NCBI GenBank assembly: GCA_050950205.1
Contig: JBMNHF010000016.1
Location: forward strand, 104,523-168,522
From: WRAV01 sp050950205
Lineage (GTDB): Bacteria > Bacillota > Clostridia > Oscillospirales > Ruminococcaceae
Length of the DNA stretch: 64,000 bases
Reading direction: 5' to 3'
In this document: piece after piece, positions 33,084-42,216 of the stretch
Layout: the number at the start of each line of letters is the position of its first letter
Numbering within the stretch: the stretch's first letter is position 1
Notes under the pieces: generated by a model
What the model saw: the letters and a program-made list of their open reading frames with translations, nothing else
What the model was told of the DNA's origin: nothing
Database searches by the model: none
Position numbers and translations under genes: made by a program

Positions 33084-35468
33084 TTACTGGCGCAGGAATA
33101 CCCCAATTTCCTCTAAGGCCTTGAGGGCTTTGGCAACTGCCTTATCACATTCCTCGTCGGTGAGGGTGCGGTCCTCTGCCCGCAGGGTGAGGGCGTAGGC
33201 CAGGCTCTTTTTGCCTGCTCCCAGCCGCTCCGAGCGGTAGACGTCAAAGAGCTTCCAGTCCGCCAGCAGCTTGCCCATGGCTTTTTGCATAGTCTTGGTG
33301 ATCTGGGCGTTGGTGACGGATTCATCGCAGACCAGAGCTAGATCCCGGGTGGAAACGGGGAAACGGGGCAGCGGCTTGAAGACAGGGGAGCCGCTGGTGT
33401 TTTCCAGCAGCGCTGCCAGATCCAAATGGGCAAGATAAAGGGGCACATCCACCTTGTAGTTGTCTGCAACTGTTGGGTGTACCTGCCCAATGAGGCCAAG
33501 GGTTACATCCCCAACCTGCAGGCGGGCGCAGCGTCCCGGGTGGAAGAGGGGGTTATCGGTGACCGGCTGGGCTTCCCAATCATGGACTCTGGTCTGTTCC
33601 AGCAGCGCTTCCACAATTCCCTTGAGGGTAAAGAAGTCCTCCGCCTCACCGTACAGGCCGATGACAATTTTGCGCAGCTCCAGCGGGAGCTTCCCCTCCT
33701 GGGTGGGAAGGTATTCGGTGGCCAGCTCGTACAGCCGGGCGCTTTCGCTTCTGGCCCGGAAGTTTCTGGCCAGAGTCTCCAACATGGAGGGCAGAGCGGT
33801 GGTGCGCATGACACTGGTGTCCTCTCCCAAGGGGTTGAGGATGGTCACCGACCGGCGCAGGGGGGAATCCTCCGGCAGCAGAATCTGGTCGTAGCTTTTG
33901 GGGGAAATGAAGGAGTAGGTGATGATTTCGTTGAGCCCCTGGGCCAACAAAGCCTGATGGACGCTGCGCACAAAGCGCTGTGTTTGGGTGGGGCGAGCCT
34001 TGGCTTCTCCCCGGATGATGGTGGAGGGAATGTTGTCGTATCCGTAAAAGCGGGCAACCTCCTCCGCCAAATCGTACTGGCAGGTGACGTCCCTTCTCCA
34101 GCTGGGGGCGGTGACCCTATCTCCTTCCACGGCAAAGCCCAAATCCCGCAACCAGCCTTCCATCTTCTCCCGAGGGATTTCCACTCCGAGGAAGTTGCAA
34201 ATCCACTGGCTATCCAGCTTTTGGGTGACGGGAGCTTTTTGAGGAGCGGCAATATCGATGATGCCATCCACCACTTCCCCTGCCCCTAAAAGCTCCACCA
34301 GCTCACAGGCACGGCGCAGAGCGGGAATGCAGTTTTCGGGATCCTGCCCTTTTTCAAAGCGGGAGGAGCTTTCGGTGCGCAGCCCCAGCTGTTTGGAAGT
34401 AGCTCTTACACTGGGGCCATAGAAGCAGGCCGATTCAAACACCACGGTTTGGGTGGTTTCGTAGACGCCGGAAAATTCGCCGCCCATCACTCCCGCCACC
34501 GCAGTAGGGGCACTCTGATCGGCAATCACCAGCATTTCGGGGGAAAGGGTGCGCTCCACTCCGTCCAGGGTGGTGATTGTTTCCCCGGGGGCTGCGTTGC
34601 GAACCACAATCTGATTGCCCTTGACGTGAACCAAATCAAAGGCGTGCATGGGCTGGCCGTATTCTAGCATCACATAGTTGGTGATGTCCACCATATTGTT
34701 GATGGGGCGCACCCCGGAAGCCCGCAGACGCTCCCGCATCCAGCGGGGGGAGGGGCCGATCTTTACATTCTTGACCACAGCAGCAGAGTAGCGCAGGCAC
34801 AGCTCCTGATTTTCCACCTGCACCTTGAGGTAATCGTGGACGCTGCCCCCCGAGCCTTTCACCACCGGTTCATGGAGCTTGAGAGGAACTCCGAAGGTGA
34901 CCGCGGCTTCCCGGGCCAAGCCCCGCACCGAAAGGCAGTCGGGGCGGTTGGGAGTAATTTCAAACTCCACCGCCGTATCGTTGAGGCCGATGACCTCCAG
35001 AGCGTTTTGCCCCAACTGCTCTACCGGGCAGTCATCCCCCAGCAGGAAGATGCCGTCCTCCCTGGCGTAGGGAAAATCCCCTTGGGTAAGGCCCAATTCG
35101 CTCAGAGATGCCAGCATCCCCTCGCTGACCTCTCCCCGCAGCTTGCCTTTTTTGATTTTCTGGCCTTCCGCCGTGACCGAACCGTCGGTAAAAACGGGAA
35201 CGTACGCTCCCGGCACCACGTTGTCCGCTCCGGTGACAATTTGCAAAGGGCGTTCTCCCCCTATGTCAACCTGGCAGATAAACAGGGAATCGGCGTTGGG
35301 GTGTTTGGTCACCTCCAGCACCTTGCCCACCACCACGCCGGAAAGAGGGCCCCCTTCCGTCTGATAACCTTCTACCTTGGAGCCGCTCATGGTCATGTCG
35401 GCGGCAAACTGTTTGATGGATACGTTGAGATCCACATAATCCGAAAGCCATTTCATGCTGAGATTCAT
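33084..35468 (-). CDS. pheT: Phenylalanine--tRNA ligase, beta subunit
   Basis: 794 residues, full length. Domains in order: N-terminal MNLSMKWLSDYVDL, EMAP-like tRNA-binding domain (about 40-150), B3/B4 editing region (with EITPNRPDCLSVRGLAREAA before it), B5 (about 400-470), pseudo-catalytic core and C-terminal ferredoxin-fold anticodon-binding domain (about 700-794). The alpha2-beta2 enzyme charges tRNA-Phe. It follows pheS by 94 bases and is controlled by the same T-box leader. ATG 35468 has GGGGAGA upstream at slightly long spacing. Confidence 0.97.
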   Translation of the reverse strand: MNLSMKWLSDYVDLNVSIKQFAADMTMSGSKVEGYQTEGGPLSGVVVGKVLEVTKHPNADSLFICQVDIGGERPLQIVTGADNVVPGAYVPVFTDGSVTAEGQKIKKGKLRGEVSEGMLASLSELGLTQGDFPYAREDGIFLLGDDCPVEQLGQNALEVIGLNDTAVEFEITPNRPDCLSVRGLAREAAVTFGVPLKLHEPVVKGSGGSVHDYLKVQVENQELCLRYSAAVVKNVKIGPSPRWMRERLRASGVRPINNMVDITNYVMLEYGQPMHAFDLVHVKGNQIVVRNAAPGETITTLDGVERTLSPEMLVIADQSAPTAVAGVMGGEFSGVYETTQTVVFESACFYGPSVRATSKQLGLRTESSSRFEKGQDPENCIPALRRACELVELLGAGEVVDGIIDIAAPQKAPVTQKLDSQWICNFLGVEIPREKMEGWLRDLGFAVEGDRVTAPSWRRDVTCQYDLAEEVARFYGYDNIPSTIIRGEAKARPTQTQRFVRSVHQALLAQGLNEIITYSFISPKSYDQILLPEDSPLRRSVTILNPLGEDTSVMRTTALPSMLETLARNFRARSESARLYELATEYLPTQEGKLPLELRKIVIGLYGEAEDFFTLKGIVEALLEQTRVHDWEAQPVTDNPLFHPGRCARLQVGDVTLGLIGQVHPTVADNYKVDVPLYLAHLDLAALLENTSGSPVFKPLPRFPVSTRDLALVCDESVTNAQITKTMQKAMGKLLADWKLFDVYRSERLGAGKKSLAYALTLRAEDRTLTDEECDKAVAKALKALEEIGVFLRQ

Positions 35469-35562
35469 CGATTATTTTCTCCCCTTATTGTTAGAATCTG
35501 CCCAAACGAATGGATAGGCGAGGATATCGGGCTATCCCCGACAGGGAATCCTTCTATTCCAG

Positions 35563-36582
35563 TTAAAACTGACGCAAAAAGCGCAGGTCGTTTTCATAAA
35601 AGAGCCGCAGGTCGTTGATGGCAAAGCGGCGCATAGCAATCCGCTCCAGGCCAATGCCAAAGGCAAAGCCGGAATAGACCGTCGGGTCGATGCCGCAGTT
35701 TTCCAGCACCTTGGGATGCACCATGCCGCAGCCCAGCAGCTCAATCCAGCCTTCCCCCTTGCAGAGACGGCAGCCGGCTCCCTTGCAGGCGTAACACATA
35801 AAGTCCATCTCGGCGGAGGGCTCGGTGTAAGCAAAGTGGTGAGGCCGAAAACGCACCTTTGCTTCGGGCCCGTAAAGGCTTTGGGTAAAGGCGGCAAGGG
35901 TGCCCTTTAGGTCGGCCATGGTAATCCCCTTGTCCACCACAAGACCCTCAATCTGATGGAAGAGAGGGGAGTGGGTGGCGTCCACCGCATCGGAACGATA
36001 AACCCGGCCGGGGGAGAGAATGCGGATGGGAGGCTTGCGCTGCTCCATGGTGCGCACCTGCACCGGGGAGGTTTGGGTGCGCAGCACAATGTCGTCGCTG
36101 ATATAAAAGGTGTCCTGGGTATCCCGGGAAGGGTGGGTTTTGGGCATATTCAGCGCCTCAAAGTTGTAGTAGTCGTACTCCACCTCGGGGCCTTCCACCA
36201 CATCAAAGCCCATGCCCAAAAAGATCTCCTCCACCTCCTGCAGCACGATGTTGATGGGGTGGCGGTTGCCGGTGGGGGATTTGCGCCCCGGCATGGTGAC
36301 ATCTACCCGTTCGGCGGCCAGGCGGTTGGCCAGAGCTTCCCGGCTCAGCGTATCCTTACGGGTGGCGATGAGATCTTCGATGTGGGCTCTTGCCTCGTTG
36401 GCCAGCTGGCCCACCACCGGACGCTCCTCGGGGGAGAGGGAGCCCATCTGCTTTAAGATGGCGGTCAGCTTTCCTTTTTTGCCCAGGTACTGTACTCTAA
36501 GCTGTTCGACAGCAGCCATATCGGCTGCGGCCTCCAAAGCCTTTTGGGCTTCGATGCGGATATTTTCCAGTGCAGTTTTCAT
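35563..36582 (-). CDS. pheS: Phenylalanine--tRNA ligase, alpha subunit
   Basis: 339 residues: N-terminal coiled coil (1-90), then the class II catalytic core with HPLF (motif 1 region near DATHSPLFHQIEGL), FRPHHFAYTEPSAEMDF (motif 2) and GFAFGIGLERIAMRRF (motif 3). A Cys cluster CYACKGAGCRLC is present in the FT..E region, as in many clostridial enzymes. I choose ATG 36582 with AAGGAG 8 bases upstream; the GTG at 36591 overlaps the spacing region. Expression is set by the T-box leader. Confidence 0.97.
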   Translation of the reverse strand: MKTALENIRIEAQKALEAAADMAAVEQLRVQYLGKKGKLTAILKQMGSLSPEERPVVGQLANEARAHIEDLIATRKDTLSREALANRLAAERVDVTMPGRKSPTGNRHPINIVLQEVEEIFLGMGFDVVEGPEVEYDYYNFEALNMPKTHPSRDTQDTFYISDDIVLRTQTSPVQVRTMEQRKPPIRILSPGRVYRSDAVDATHSPLFHQIEGLVVDKGITMADLKGTLAAFTQSLYGPEAKVRFRPHHFAYTEPSAEMDFMCYACKGAGCRLCKGEGWIELLGCGMVHPKVLENCGIDPTVYSGFAFGIGLERIAMRRFAINDLRLFYENDLRFLRQF

Positions 36583-36633
36583 ATCCTTCACTCCTTATCG
36601 ATTCCAACCGGGTAATCTATTATATTATGGCAC

Positions 36634-36895
36634 AAAAAACGCCCCGTCCACACAGGGACGAAGCGACGCTCCGCGGTACCACCCAATTTTTTGCCAAAGC
36701 AAACACTCTGACCACCCCGATAACGGCGGGTGGAATCCGTTGGCGGCTACAGGTCCTTAGACGTTGACCGCCACCCCTCACAGGGGAAGGTTCGGTACTG
36801 CCTCCACAAGCGGCGCTTACAGCCGGGACGCCGCCTCTCTGCTGTGGTTTTGGCAGGCCTACTGAGCCTGTTCTACGGGTTTTTTCTTTATACGA
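36634..36895 (-). promoter_or_regulatory. T-box riboswitch controlling pheST
   Basis: The T-box core GGGTGGTACCGCGG reads on the minus strand at 36684-36671. It is followed by the terminator stem CGCTTCGTCC / GGACGGGGCG and TTTTTT (36668-36634). Upstream sequence to about 36895 forms stem I; a UUC Phe codon lies at 36788-36786 after GAACC, a plausible specifier. Uncharged tRNA-Phe would stabilise the antiterminator and let pheST be transcribed. Confidence 0.93.
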
Positions 36896-36901
36896 TACCA
36901 T

Positions 36902-36930
36902 ATCTTAGCACAACCAAGGGAAAAAAGCAA
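36902..36930 (-). promoter_or_regulatory. sigma-A promoter for pheST
   Basis: Minus strand TTGCTT (36930-36925), 17-base spacer, TAAGAT (36907-36902), just before the T-box leader. Confidence 0.75.
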
Positions 36931-37022
36931 GGGAGGATGCGGAAAAACCAAAGGTTGTGTCAGATTTTTGGGCAATAGGGGGACGGGATCAAAAAGCCCC
37001 CTTTAACCCCGCCCGGGGATAG

Positions 37023-37078
37023 AAAAACCGCCCGCGAAGGGCCCGCTGTGACCGGGACAGTTCCTTCGCGGACGGGAA
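37023..37078 (-). terminator. Terminator of GntR-ABC-permease operon
   Basis: CCGTCCGCGAAGG and CCTTCGCGGGCGG arms on the minus strand, followed by TTTTTC; it lies shortly after the permease stop. Confidence 0.8.
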
Positions 37079-37104
37079 GAATGGGAACGCAAGGTGAAAG
37101 AGCC

Positions 37105-39450
37105 TTAATAGATGGCTGCGGTTCGGGGATAGACGGCATCCCCATAATGGAAGGAGTACCTTTCCTCCAAATAGTGGGCAGCTTGAGGACGCACCGAGTC
37201 GGGCAGATCCTCCAACCGGATCAACTGCATGGCCATTTGTTTGCCATTCTGGTCGATATACTGCATGATCATGATTTGAGAAGCCAGATGTTGATCCAGG
37301 AACATTGTGCTCTTGCCCCGTTTGACAATACTTTCGATTTCGGCAGGGTCGGTGACCGAGAAAACCTCAAAATCGACAGATTCCTCAACCATCCGCCAGT
37401 CGTAATAGTCACGACCCAGCGGCATGATCCGGCGCACCTGACTGGCATGGGAGAAGGTGTCGTAAATGTCGGTGATGCGCACCTCGGAGATTTCTTCCAG
37501 CTTAGGAGTCAAAAGGCTATCCAGCTTCAGCTCCTTGAGCAAAGTCAGTGTTTGGGTATAGTGATCGGTAATGGGAACCCAGTGCTCCGCCACCACGCTG
37601 CGGTCATAGGAAAGATCGTTATAGCCATAGGGATATGGCTTTTCGTATTCTTTGGCAACGGTGTCATCGCTGTCGTCCAAGCGGGAAAGATCCCGGTAGA
37701 CAAGGCGAATATATCCTTTGGCCTGCTGGGTGGGATTTAAAATCTCGTCCAGCGGCTGGCGCAGGGTATCGGCTTGCAGAGCGGCAATCAGGCGGTTTAG
37801 CTGCTCGTCCTTCAGATGCAAAGGCAGGGCCTGATCGCTGGTGACCGAGGATGCTGCGGCTGTTACCGTCAGATGGGTACCGGAAAGTTGAGCATACTCC
37901 TCCATGAAGAAGAGGGGGTTGTTCTGAACGATGAAATCCTGCTTATCCTCCAGTTGAGAGAGTATGGCGTAGGACTGGGAGTCCACACTGGGATAAAAGC
38001 GGCTCAGCGTTCCTCCGTTCTTCAACTGGTACTGAATTCTCAGGTATCCGCTTCTGGGATAGGTATAGGAGTTTTCGTCCTTGGTTTGCTTGTGGTCTTC
38101 CAGCACAGAAAGATGGGTGTTGCGAAGAATTTCGATGCTTTGGGGATCCGTCAGCTGGGAGGTATGGCGGGATTGCCAGTCACTGGAATCGATGAGCTCC
38201 TGCAAACTGACGTCATCCCCATATTGTCCCCGATAGGTTACCGTGGCCGAAACCACGTTGGAGAGGTCGGGCATGCGGGTTTCATAGCCAAGCAAATCCA
38301 TGGAAAGTCCCAGATACAGCAGACCGAAGACCGCACCCGATAAAGTCAGCCATCGAAGGTTCTTCAGCAGGGACCGGGTGCCACGGGAAAGAATCAACTC
38401 GGCGATAAGGCCTACACAGATGCCGCCCAGCACAAGGGCCAACAGCCGCACGGCCATGGGGCGGTTGTGGAACAATCCCAAAAAGAGGGCGCTTCCACAA
38501 AAGACCGCAAAGCATTTGACCACCATCTGAAAGATGCCAAAGGGCTGGGTTTGCTCGGCAATCTCACTCTTGCGCCGGCGATAGCAATACAGGGCTGCTG
38601 CAAACAGCGAGCATCCAATCAAAAGCCAGACTGTTACAAGGCAGGTCAGGAAGGAATAGTGATAGCTGGAACTTTGAGAGCCCCCATAGCTTGCAGAGGC
38701 AAACCGTTCAAAGAAAAAGAGAAATGGAGAAAGGCGCAGGGTGTGCTTCCACAGAAATTCTGCTCCGAAGGTGGTAAGTTCCCAGATACCTCCCCCAATG
38801 CTGTAAACAGCGGTGGGCAGAAACATCAAGGTGCCGGAGATGGCCAAACTGTCAAAGGTGGTGCCCACATTCACCGACACAAAGGTGGTGAGGGCATAGA
38901 TCACCCAAACCAGAACAATGGTGGTGAACAAATCCATGGCCACATAGCGGAAGTATTCGGCGGTTACCCAGCCGTAACGTCCAAACACCACCTGTTGACC
39001 GATCATGGTGAAGAGATAGATGAGCAGGTATGGCCCCAGAATGGCCAGCATGGAAGCCCCCATGTTGACCAGCAGAAGCTTTTCCCGGCGCAAAGGCAGG
39101 GAGTGGTAGAGGTCGGTCATTTTTTTGCTGTGGAGATAGCGGGCGGAAAAAAGGGCTCCCGCAAAACTGACCAGAGCCAGCATCGCCCCGATCAATCCGG
39201 GCTGCACATCGCTCAGGTAGATGCCGTAAAATCGATCGGCATAAAACGCTCGGATCGCCCCGGCCAAATCGGGGCCATTGTAGCTGTAAACCAGATGGGA
39301 ATGATCGGGAGCGCCCACCAAATAGGGAACCACGATAGCGATAAACAGCAAAATGGTCGTGGCTATGATGAAGGAGCTCTGATGTAGCAGCGCCGAGCGG
39401 AACATTCCCAACCCCTTGCCCTTTTTAGAATATGATTTTGGAGTAGTCAT
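37105..39450 (-). CDS. ABC transporter permease with large extracytoplasmic domain
   Basis: 781 residues. The N-terminal half (about 1-415) has a first helix at 25-45 and further hydrophobic segments grouped as in ABC-2-type permeases; the KMTDLYHSLPLRREKLL cytoplasmic loop resembles the coupling segment of YtrC/D-like permeases. The C-terminal half (about 420-781) is soluble and probably outside the membrane. ATG 39450 overlaps the ATPase gene by 26 bases and has GGAGGCGG 9 bases upstream. Export of, or protection from, a cell-wall-active compound is inferred from the operon type. Confidence 0.8.
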   Translation of the reverse strand: MTTPKSYSKKGKGLGMFRSALLHQSSFIIATTILLFIAIVVPYLVGAPDHSHLVYSYNGPDLAGAIRAFYADRFYGIYLSDVQPGLIGAMLALVSFAGALFSARYLHSKKMTDLYHSLPLRREKLLLVNMGASMLAILGPYLLIYLFTMIGQQVVFGRYGWVTAEYFRYVAMDLFTTIVLVWVIYALTTFVSVNVGTTFDSLAISGTLMFLPTAVYSIGGGIWELTTFGAEFLWKHTLRLSPFLFFFERFASASYGGSQSSSYHYSFLTCLVTVWLLIGCSLFAAALYCYRRRKSEIAEQTQPFGIFQMVVKCFAVFCGSALFLGLFHNRPMAVRLLALVLGGICVGLIAELILSRGTRSLLKNLRWLTLSGAVFGLLYLGLSMDLLGYETRMPDLSNVVSATVTYRGQYGDDVSLQELIDSSDWQSRHTSQLTDPQSIEILRNTHLSVLEDHKQTKDENSYTYPRSGYLRIQYQLKNGGTLSRFYPSVDSQSYAILSQLEDKQDFIVQNNPLFFMEEYAQLSGTHLTVTAAASSVTSDQALPLHLKDEQLNRLIAALQADTLRQPLDEILNPTQQAKGYIRLVYRDLSRLDDSDDTVAKEYEKPYPYGYNDLSYDRSVVAEHWVPITDHYTQTLTLLKELKLDSLLTPKLEEISEVRITDIYDTFSHASQVRRIMPLGRDYYDWRMVEESVDFEVFSVTDPAEIESIVKRGKSTMFLDQHLASQIMIMQYIDQNGKQMAMQLIRLEDLPDSVRPQAAHYLEERYSFHYGDAVYPRTAAIY

Positions 39451-40324
39451 AGCCTACCGCCTCCATTTCATGAATAAATACCTCTTCCAGAGTAAGAGGA
39501 ACGGTTTCCACAAAGAGGGGCCCCATCTTCCGAATCTCCGCCATAATGAGGTCGGGATTGCCCCGCACAATCAGGTTGAGAACGCTGCCGCTCATTTCGT
39601 ACTGCATCACATCCAGAGCCTGCAGGCTTTCCTGCTTGGGGGGAACGGTAAAGGCAGCCTGCACCTTGCAAAAGCCCAGCTTTACCTGGTCGATCTCTCG
39701 GGCAAAGATCACCTTGCCGGCGTGGAGCAGGCCCATATGGTCACATAGATCCTCCAGCTCCCGCAGATTGTGGGAGGCAATGATCACCGTCATGCCGCCG
39801 TCGGCAATTAAATCCGCCAGAATCTTTCGCAGACCGATTCGAATCACCGGATCCAAACCGTCGAACGCTTCGTCCAGCAGCAGAATATCCGGCTGGCAGG
39901 CAAGGGCAAGGATAAGAGCGGTTTGCCGCTTCATCCCTTTGGAAAAGGTGTTGATTCGCTTTTTGGGGTCGATGGGAAAGCGGCTGCACATCTCGTCATA
40001 GGCCTTCCAGCTAAAGGAGCGATAGATTCCGGCGTAAAACCGGGCCATATCATTCATGGAGCTTTGGGGTAAAAAATACAAATCGTCAGAAACATGGACA
40101 ATGCGCTCCTTGATGGAGGGATTTTCAAAGGGAGCCTGCCCCGCCACCAAAATCTCCCCTCCATCCGGCTGATAGATGCCGGAAATCAGCCGAAGCAGGG
40201 TGGATTTTCCCGAGCCATTGGTCCCCACCAGACCGTAGATGGAGCCGCGGGGAATTTCGGCGGTAAACTCGTTGAGGGCGGCAAAGCCGTCGAAGGTTTT
40301 GGTCAAAGTTGTTGCAGTAATCAT
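39425..40324 (-). CDS. ABC transporter ATP-binding protein
   Basis: 299 residues: Walker A GTNGSGKST, Q-loop region VSDDLYFL, signature FSKGMKRQ, Walker B ILLLDEAFDGLD, switch His in ASHNL. It powers the downstream permease. The start ATG overlaps the GntR gene stop in ATGA (40321-40324), and the gene overlaps the permease start, so all three are translationally coupled, as in ytr-type operons. Confidence 0.93.
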   Translation of the reverse strand: MITATTLTKTFDGFAALNEFTAEIPRGSIYGLVGTNGSGKSTLLRLISGIYQPDGGEILVAGQAPFENPSIKERIVHVSDDLYFLPQSSMNDMARFYAGIYRSFSWKAYDEMCSRFPIDPKKRINTFSKGMKRQTALILALACQPDILLLDEAFDGLDPVIRIGLRKILADLIADGGMTVIIASHNLRELEDLCDHMGLLHAGKVIFAREIDQVKLGFCKVQAAFTVPPKQESLQALDVMQYEMSGSVLNLIVRGNPDLIMAEIRKMGPLFVETVPLTLEEVFIHEMEAVGYDYSKIIF

Positions 40325-40695
40325 TCCTTATGTTCCTCCTCATAGACCTTGCGCACAGTATCCAATACCACTTGCTCTTGAATACCGCATTGCTTTGCTA
40401 GGGCAGTAGCCTGCGCAATTTTTTGCAGGTACTGCTGGTGAAGTTGTGTGTCTAAATCCAGTTCTGAGCTGAGAAAACTGCCCTTACCCGTCACCGAGTA
40501 GATGATACCCTCCCGCTCCAGCTCCTGATATGCCTTTTGTACCGTGTTGGGGTTAATCCCCAGATCCCGGGCAAAACTGCGCACCGAAGGCAGCTGGTCG
40601 TTGGGGCGCAACTGTCCGATTGCGGCAAGCTCGCAAATTTTATGTTTCAGCTGCTCATAAATTGGTGTCCTGCTTTGCAGATCCAGCTTGATCAA
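40321..40695 (-). CDS. GntR-family (YtrA-type) transcriptional regulator
   Basis: 124 residues: an N-terminal winged helix (QLPSVRSFARDLGINPNTVQKAYQELEREGIIY) and a short C-terminal dimerisation helix pair instead of a ligand domain, as in the YtrA subfamily. It usually represses its own ABC operon. Start TTG 40695 follows GGGAGG. It is first gene of the GntR-ATPase-permease operon. Confidence 0.92.
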   Translation of the reverse strand: MIKLDLQSRTPIYEQLKHKICELAAIGQLRPNDQLPSVRSFARDLGINPNTVQKAYQELEREGIIYSVTGKGSFLSSELDLDTQLHQQYLQKIAQATALAKQCGIQEQVVLDTVRKVYEEEHKE

Positions 40696-40749
40696 GCCCC
40701 TGCGCCTCCCTTCTCTGGAAACAATAAGCGACCATAAACTGTATTACTT

Positions 40750-40795
40750 AGAATAGTACATTTAGTACGGTACCATGTTTTGCTGCACCTGTCAA
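40750..40795 (-). promoter_or_regulatory. Promoter and possible GntR operator
   Basis: Minus strand TTGACA (40795-40790), 17-base spacer, TACCGT (40772-40767), followed by overlapping GTAC-rich repeats (GTACTAAATGTAC at 40769-40757; TACT/AGTA arms). Repeats over the start site suit a YtrA-type repressor. Confidence 0.45.
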
Positions 40796-41188
40796 GAGTT
40801 TGCGATAAAAAATATAAAATAAACGAAATTCCAAAGAATTAGCCGCAATACAAAACACCCTTCTCTTCTTTTTCGCCTTTCTTTGACCAAAAACAGCCCT
40901 TTGGGAAGGTGAACCTCCCTCTTTTGGGCGGCATAGGATAGGGTATAGCAGACTCTGGACTGTGTCCTCCCGCCTTGGAGAATGGTTTTTACGGCTTCGG
41001 TTCTTGCCACAAGGCAGCGTTCCATGGGAGCAAATCTGTCTGCCGGTAAGCACCGCAAGCTGTTGCAGGGCTGTGGAGGGGATCGAGGGGGAATACAAAA
41101 ACCTAAGGGCGCGCATCCAAACCGCTGGTTTCCACAGTTTGGCTCATACCTTTGGCTAGGCTGGAGATGCAGCGCAGGGAAGATACAA
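40796..41188. other. Gene-free stretch of about 400 bases
   Basis: No frame here looks coding. It has patches such as GGGAAGGTGAACCTCCC (near 40909-40925) that could fold. It ends at a strong inverted repeat (41189-41219), so an untranslated transcript is possible, but I could not match tmRNA, RNase P RNA or SRP RNA. Confidence 0.3.
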
Positions 41189-41219
41189 AAATGCGGCCAG
41201 CACCGTTCTGGCCGCATTT
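41189..41219. terminator. Strong inverted repeat, terminator-like
   Basis: AAATGCGGCCAG (41189-41200) and CTGGCCGCATTT (41208-41219), perfect 12-bp stem. T-rich continuation on the minus strand (TTGT). Confidence 0.6.
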
Positions 41220-41243
41220 ATATACAGCAAGGGTGATTATTTC

Positions 41244-41435
41244 ATGACTCCGTGCGAGCTCAACGCTGTTCTTGCAGCCATCACCAATTATCTATACCTT
41301 AACCTGTCTCCCAAGGATTTTAAATGCTTGAGTGTGTTTCTTTCCCTACTCAGCAAGCATATGTTCACTCTGATTGCCCTGCAGGAAATCTGCAGCAGAG
41401 ATGAGGATATTGTGGTAGCGGCGGAGGTGGATTAA
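41244..41435 (+). CDS. Small DUF6774-like protein
   Basis: 63 residues, mostly helical: a Cys near the start (MTPCEL), then alternating hydrophobic helices ending ALQEICSRDED. This resembles small proteins I know as DUF6774 in gut Clostridia, which share a short hydrophobic helix pair and a Cys near each end. Function unknown. AAGGGTG lies 8-9 bases before ATG. It is bounded by terminators on both sides, consistent with an independent unit. Confidence 0.6.
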   Translation: MTPCELNAVLAAITNYLYLNLSPKDFKCLSVFLSLLSKHMFTLIALQEICSRDEDIVVAAEVD

Positions 41436-41481
41436 CCTGTTTGGGGGAGGGTTGAGGGGCGGCTGCGGCACATGAGGCCAT

Positions 41482-41510
41482 AAAAAATAGCAGGCTACAA
41501 GCCTGCTATT
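41482..41510 (-). terminator. lexA terminator
   Basis: AATAGCAGGC / GCCTGCTATT stem followed on the minus strand by TTTTTTA. Confidence 0.8.
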
Positions 41511-41528
41511 CATTTGCAATTTGAACCA

Positions 41529-42116
41529 TTAATCGAGATAGCGGATCACGGAGATCACCCGGCCCAACAGCTCCACCTCATCCAAAATCAGGGGGGCAAA
41601 GGCGTCGTTTTCCGGTTGGAGACGGAAATGGCAGTTTTCCTTGTAGTACCGCTTGACGGTGGCTTCCCCTTCCACCATGGCCACCACAATTTGGCCGTTT
41701 TCCGCCGTGGAGCTTTTTTCCACCACCACCAAATCTCCCGGCAAAATGGCTGCATCCTTCATGCTTTCCCCCTCAACCCGAAGGGCAAACAGCTCCCGCC
41801 CCCGGGCAAGATCGCTGCTGACCGGCAGGTAGGATTCGATATTTTCAATGGCAAGAATGGGAATGCCTGCGGCCACTGCCCCCACCAGAGGCACGGATAC
41901 ACTGCTTCGGCCCGGCAGGCGAATGGCCCGGTTCAGGCCCTCGGTGAGAAGAATTTGGCCCTTATCCGCCATCGCCTTCAGATCGCTGTGGACGGTGGAG
42001 GTGGATTTGATGGAAAGGGCTTGGCAAATTTCTCTCACACTGGGGGCGGAACCATCTTCGATTCGTTCCACAATGTAGTGATAAATACGTTCTCGACGGC
42101 GATTCACTTTGTCCAT
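41529..42116 (-). CDS. lexA: LexA repressor
   Basis: 195 residues. N-terminal winged helix (SVREICQALSIKSTSTVHSDL) and C-terminal S24 peptidase domain. Self-cleavage site Ala83-Gly84 (VAAGIP), catalytic Ser118 (GESMKD) and Lys155 (ATVKRYY) are all present, so RecA-stimulated autocleavage is expected. ATG 42116 follows AGGAGGT. I did not find a canonical CGAAC-N4-GTTCG box in its upstream region, only a weak AACGTTAATGTT stretch near 42192-42203. Confidence 0.95.
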   Translation of the reverse strand: MDKVNRRRERIYHYIVERIEDGSAPSVREICQALSIKSTSTVHSDLKAMADKGQILLTEGLNRAIRLPGRSSVSVPLVGAVAAGIPILAIENIESYLPVSSDLARGRELFALRVEGESMKDAAILPGDLVVVEKSSTAENGQIVVAMVEGEATVKRYYKENCHFRLQPENDAFAPLILDEVELLGRVISVIRYLD

Positions 42117-42216
42117 ACCGTACCTCCTGTCAGACTGAGAACATCCCTGAAAAGCAACCTAAGATTTTTTGATTTACAAAATATAGCAGAAAACGTTAAT
42201 GTTTATTTACAGTGCC

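Noticed and set aside
40796..41188. RNase P, tmRNA or SRP RNA in the 41-kb gap
   Set aside because: Core signatures (such as GAGGAAAGTCC or the SRP GGAAGCAGC motif) are absent on both strands.
40792..41217. Minus-strand frame of 141 codons in the gap near 41 kb
   Set aside because: Composition is random (Cys/Pro/Arg-rich), no ribosome binding site, and it reads through the strong repeat.
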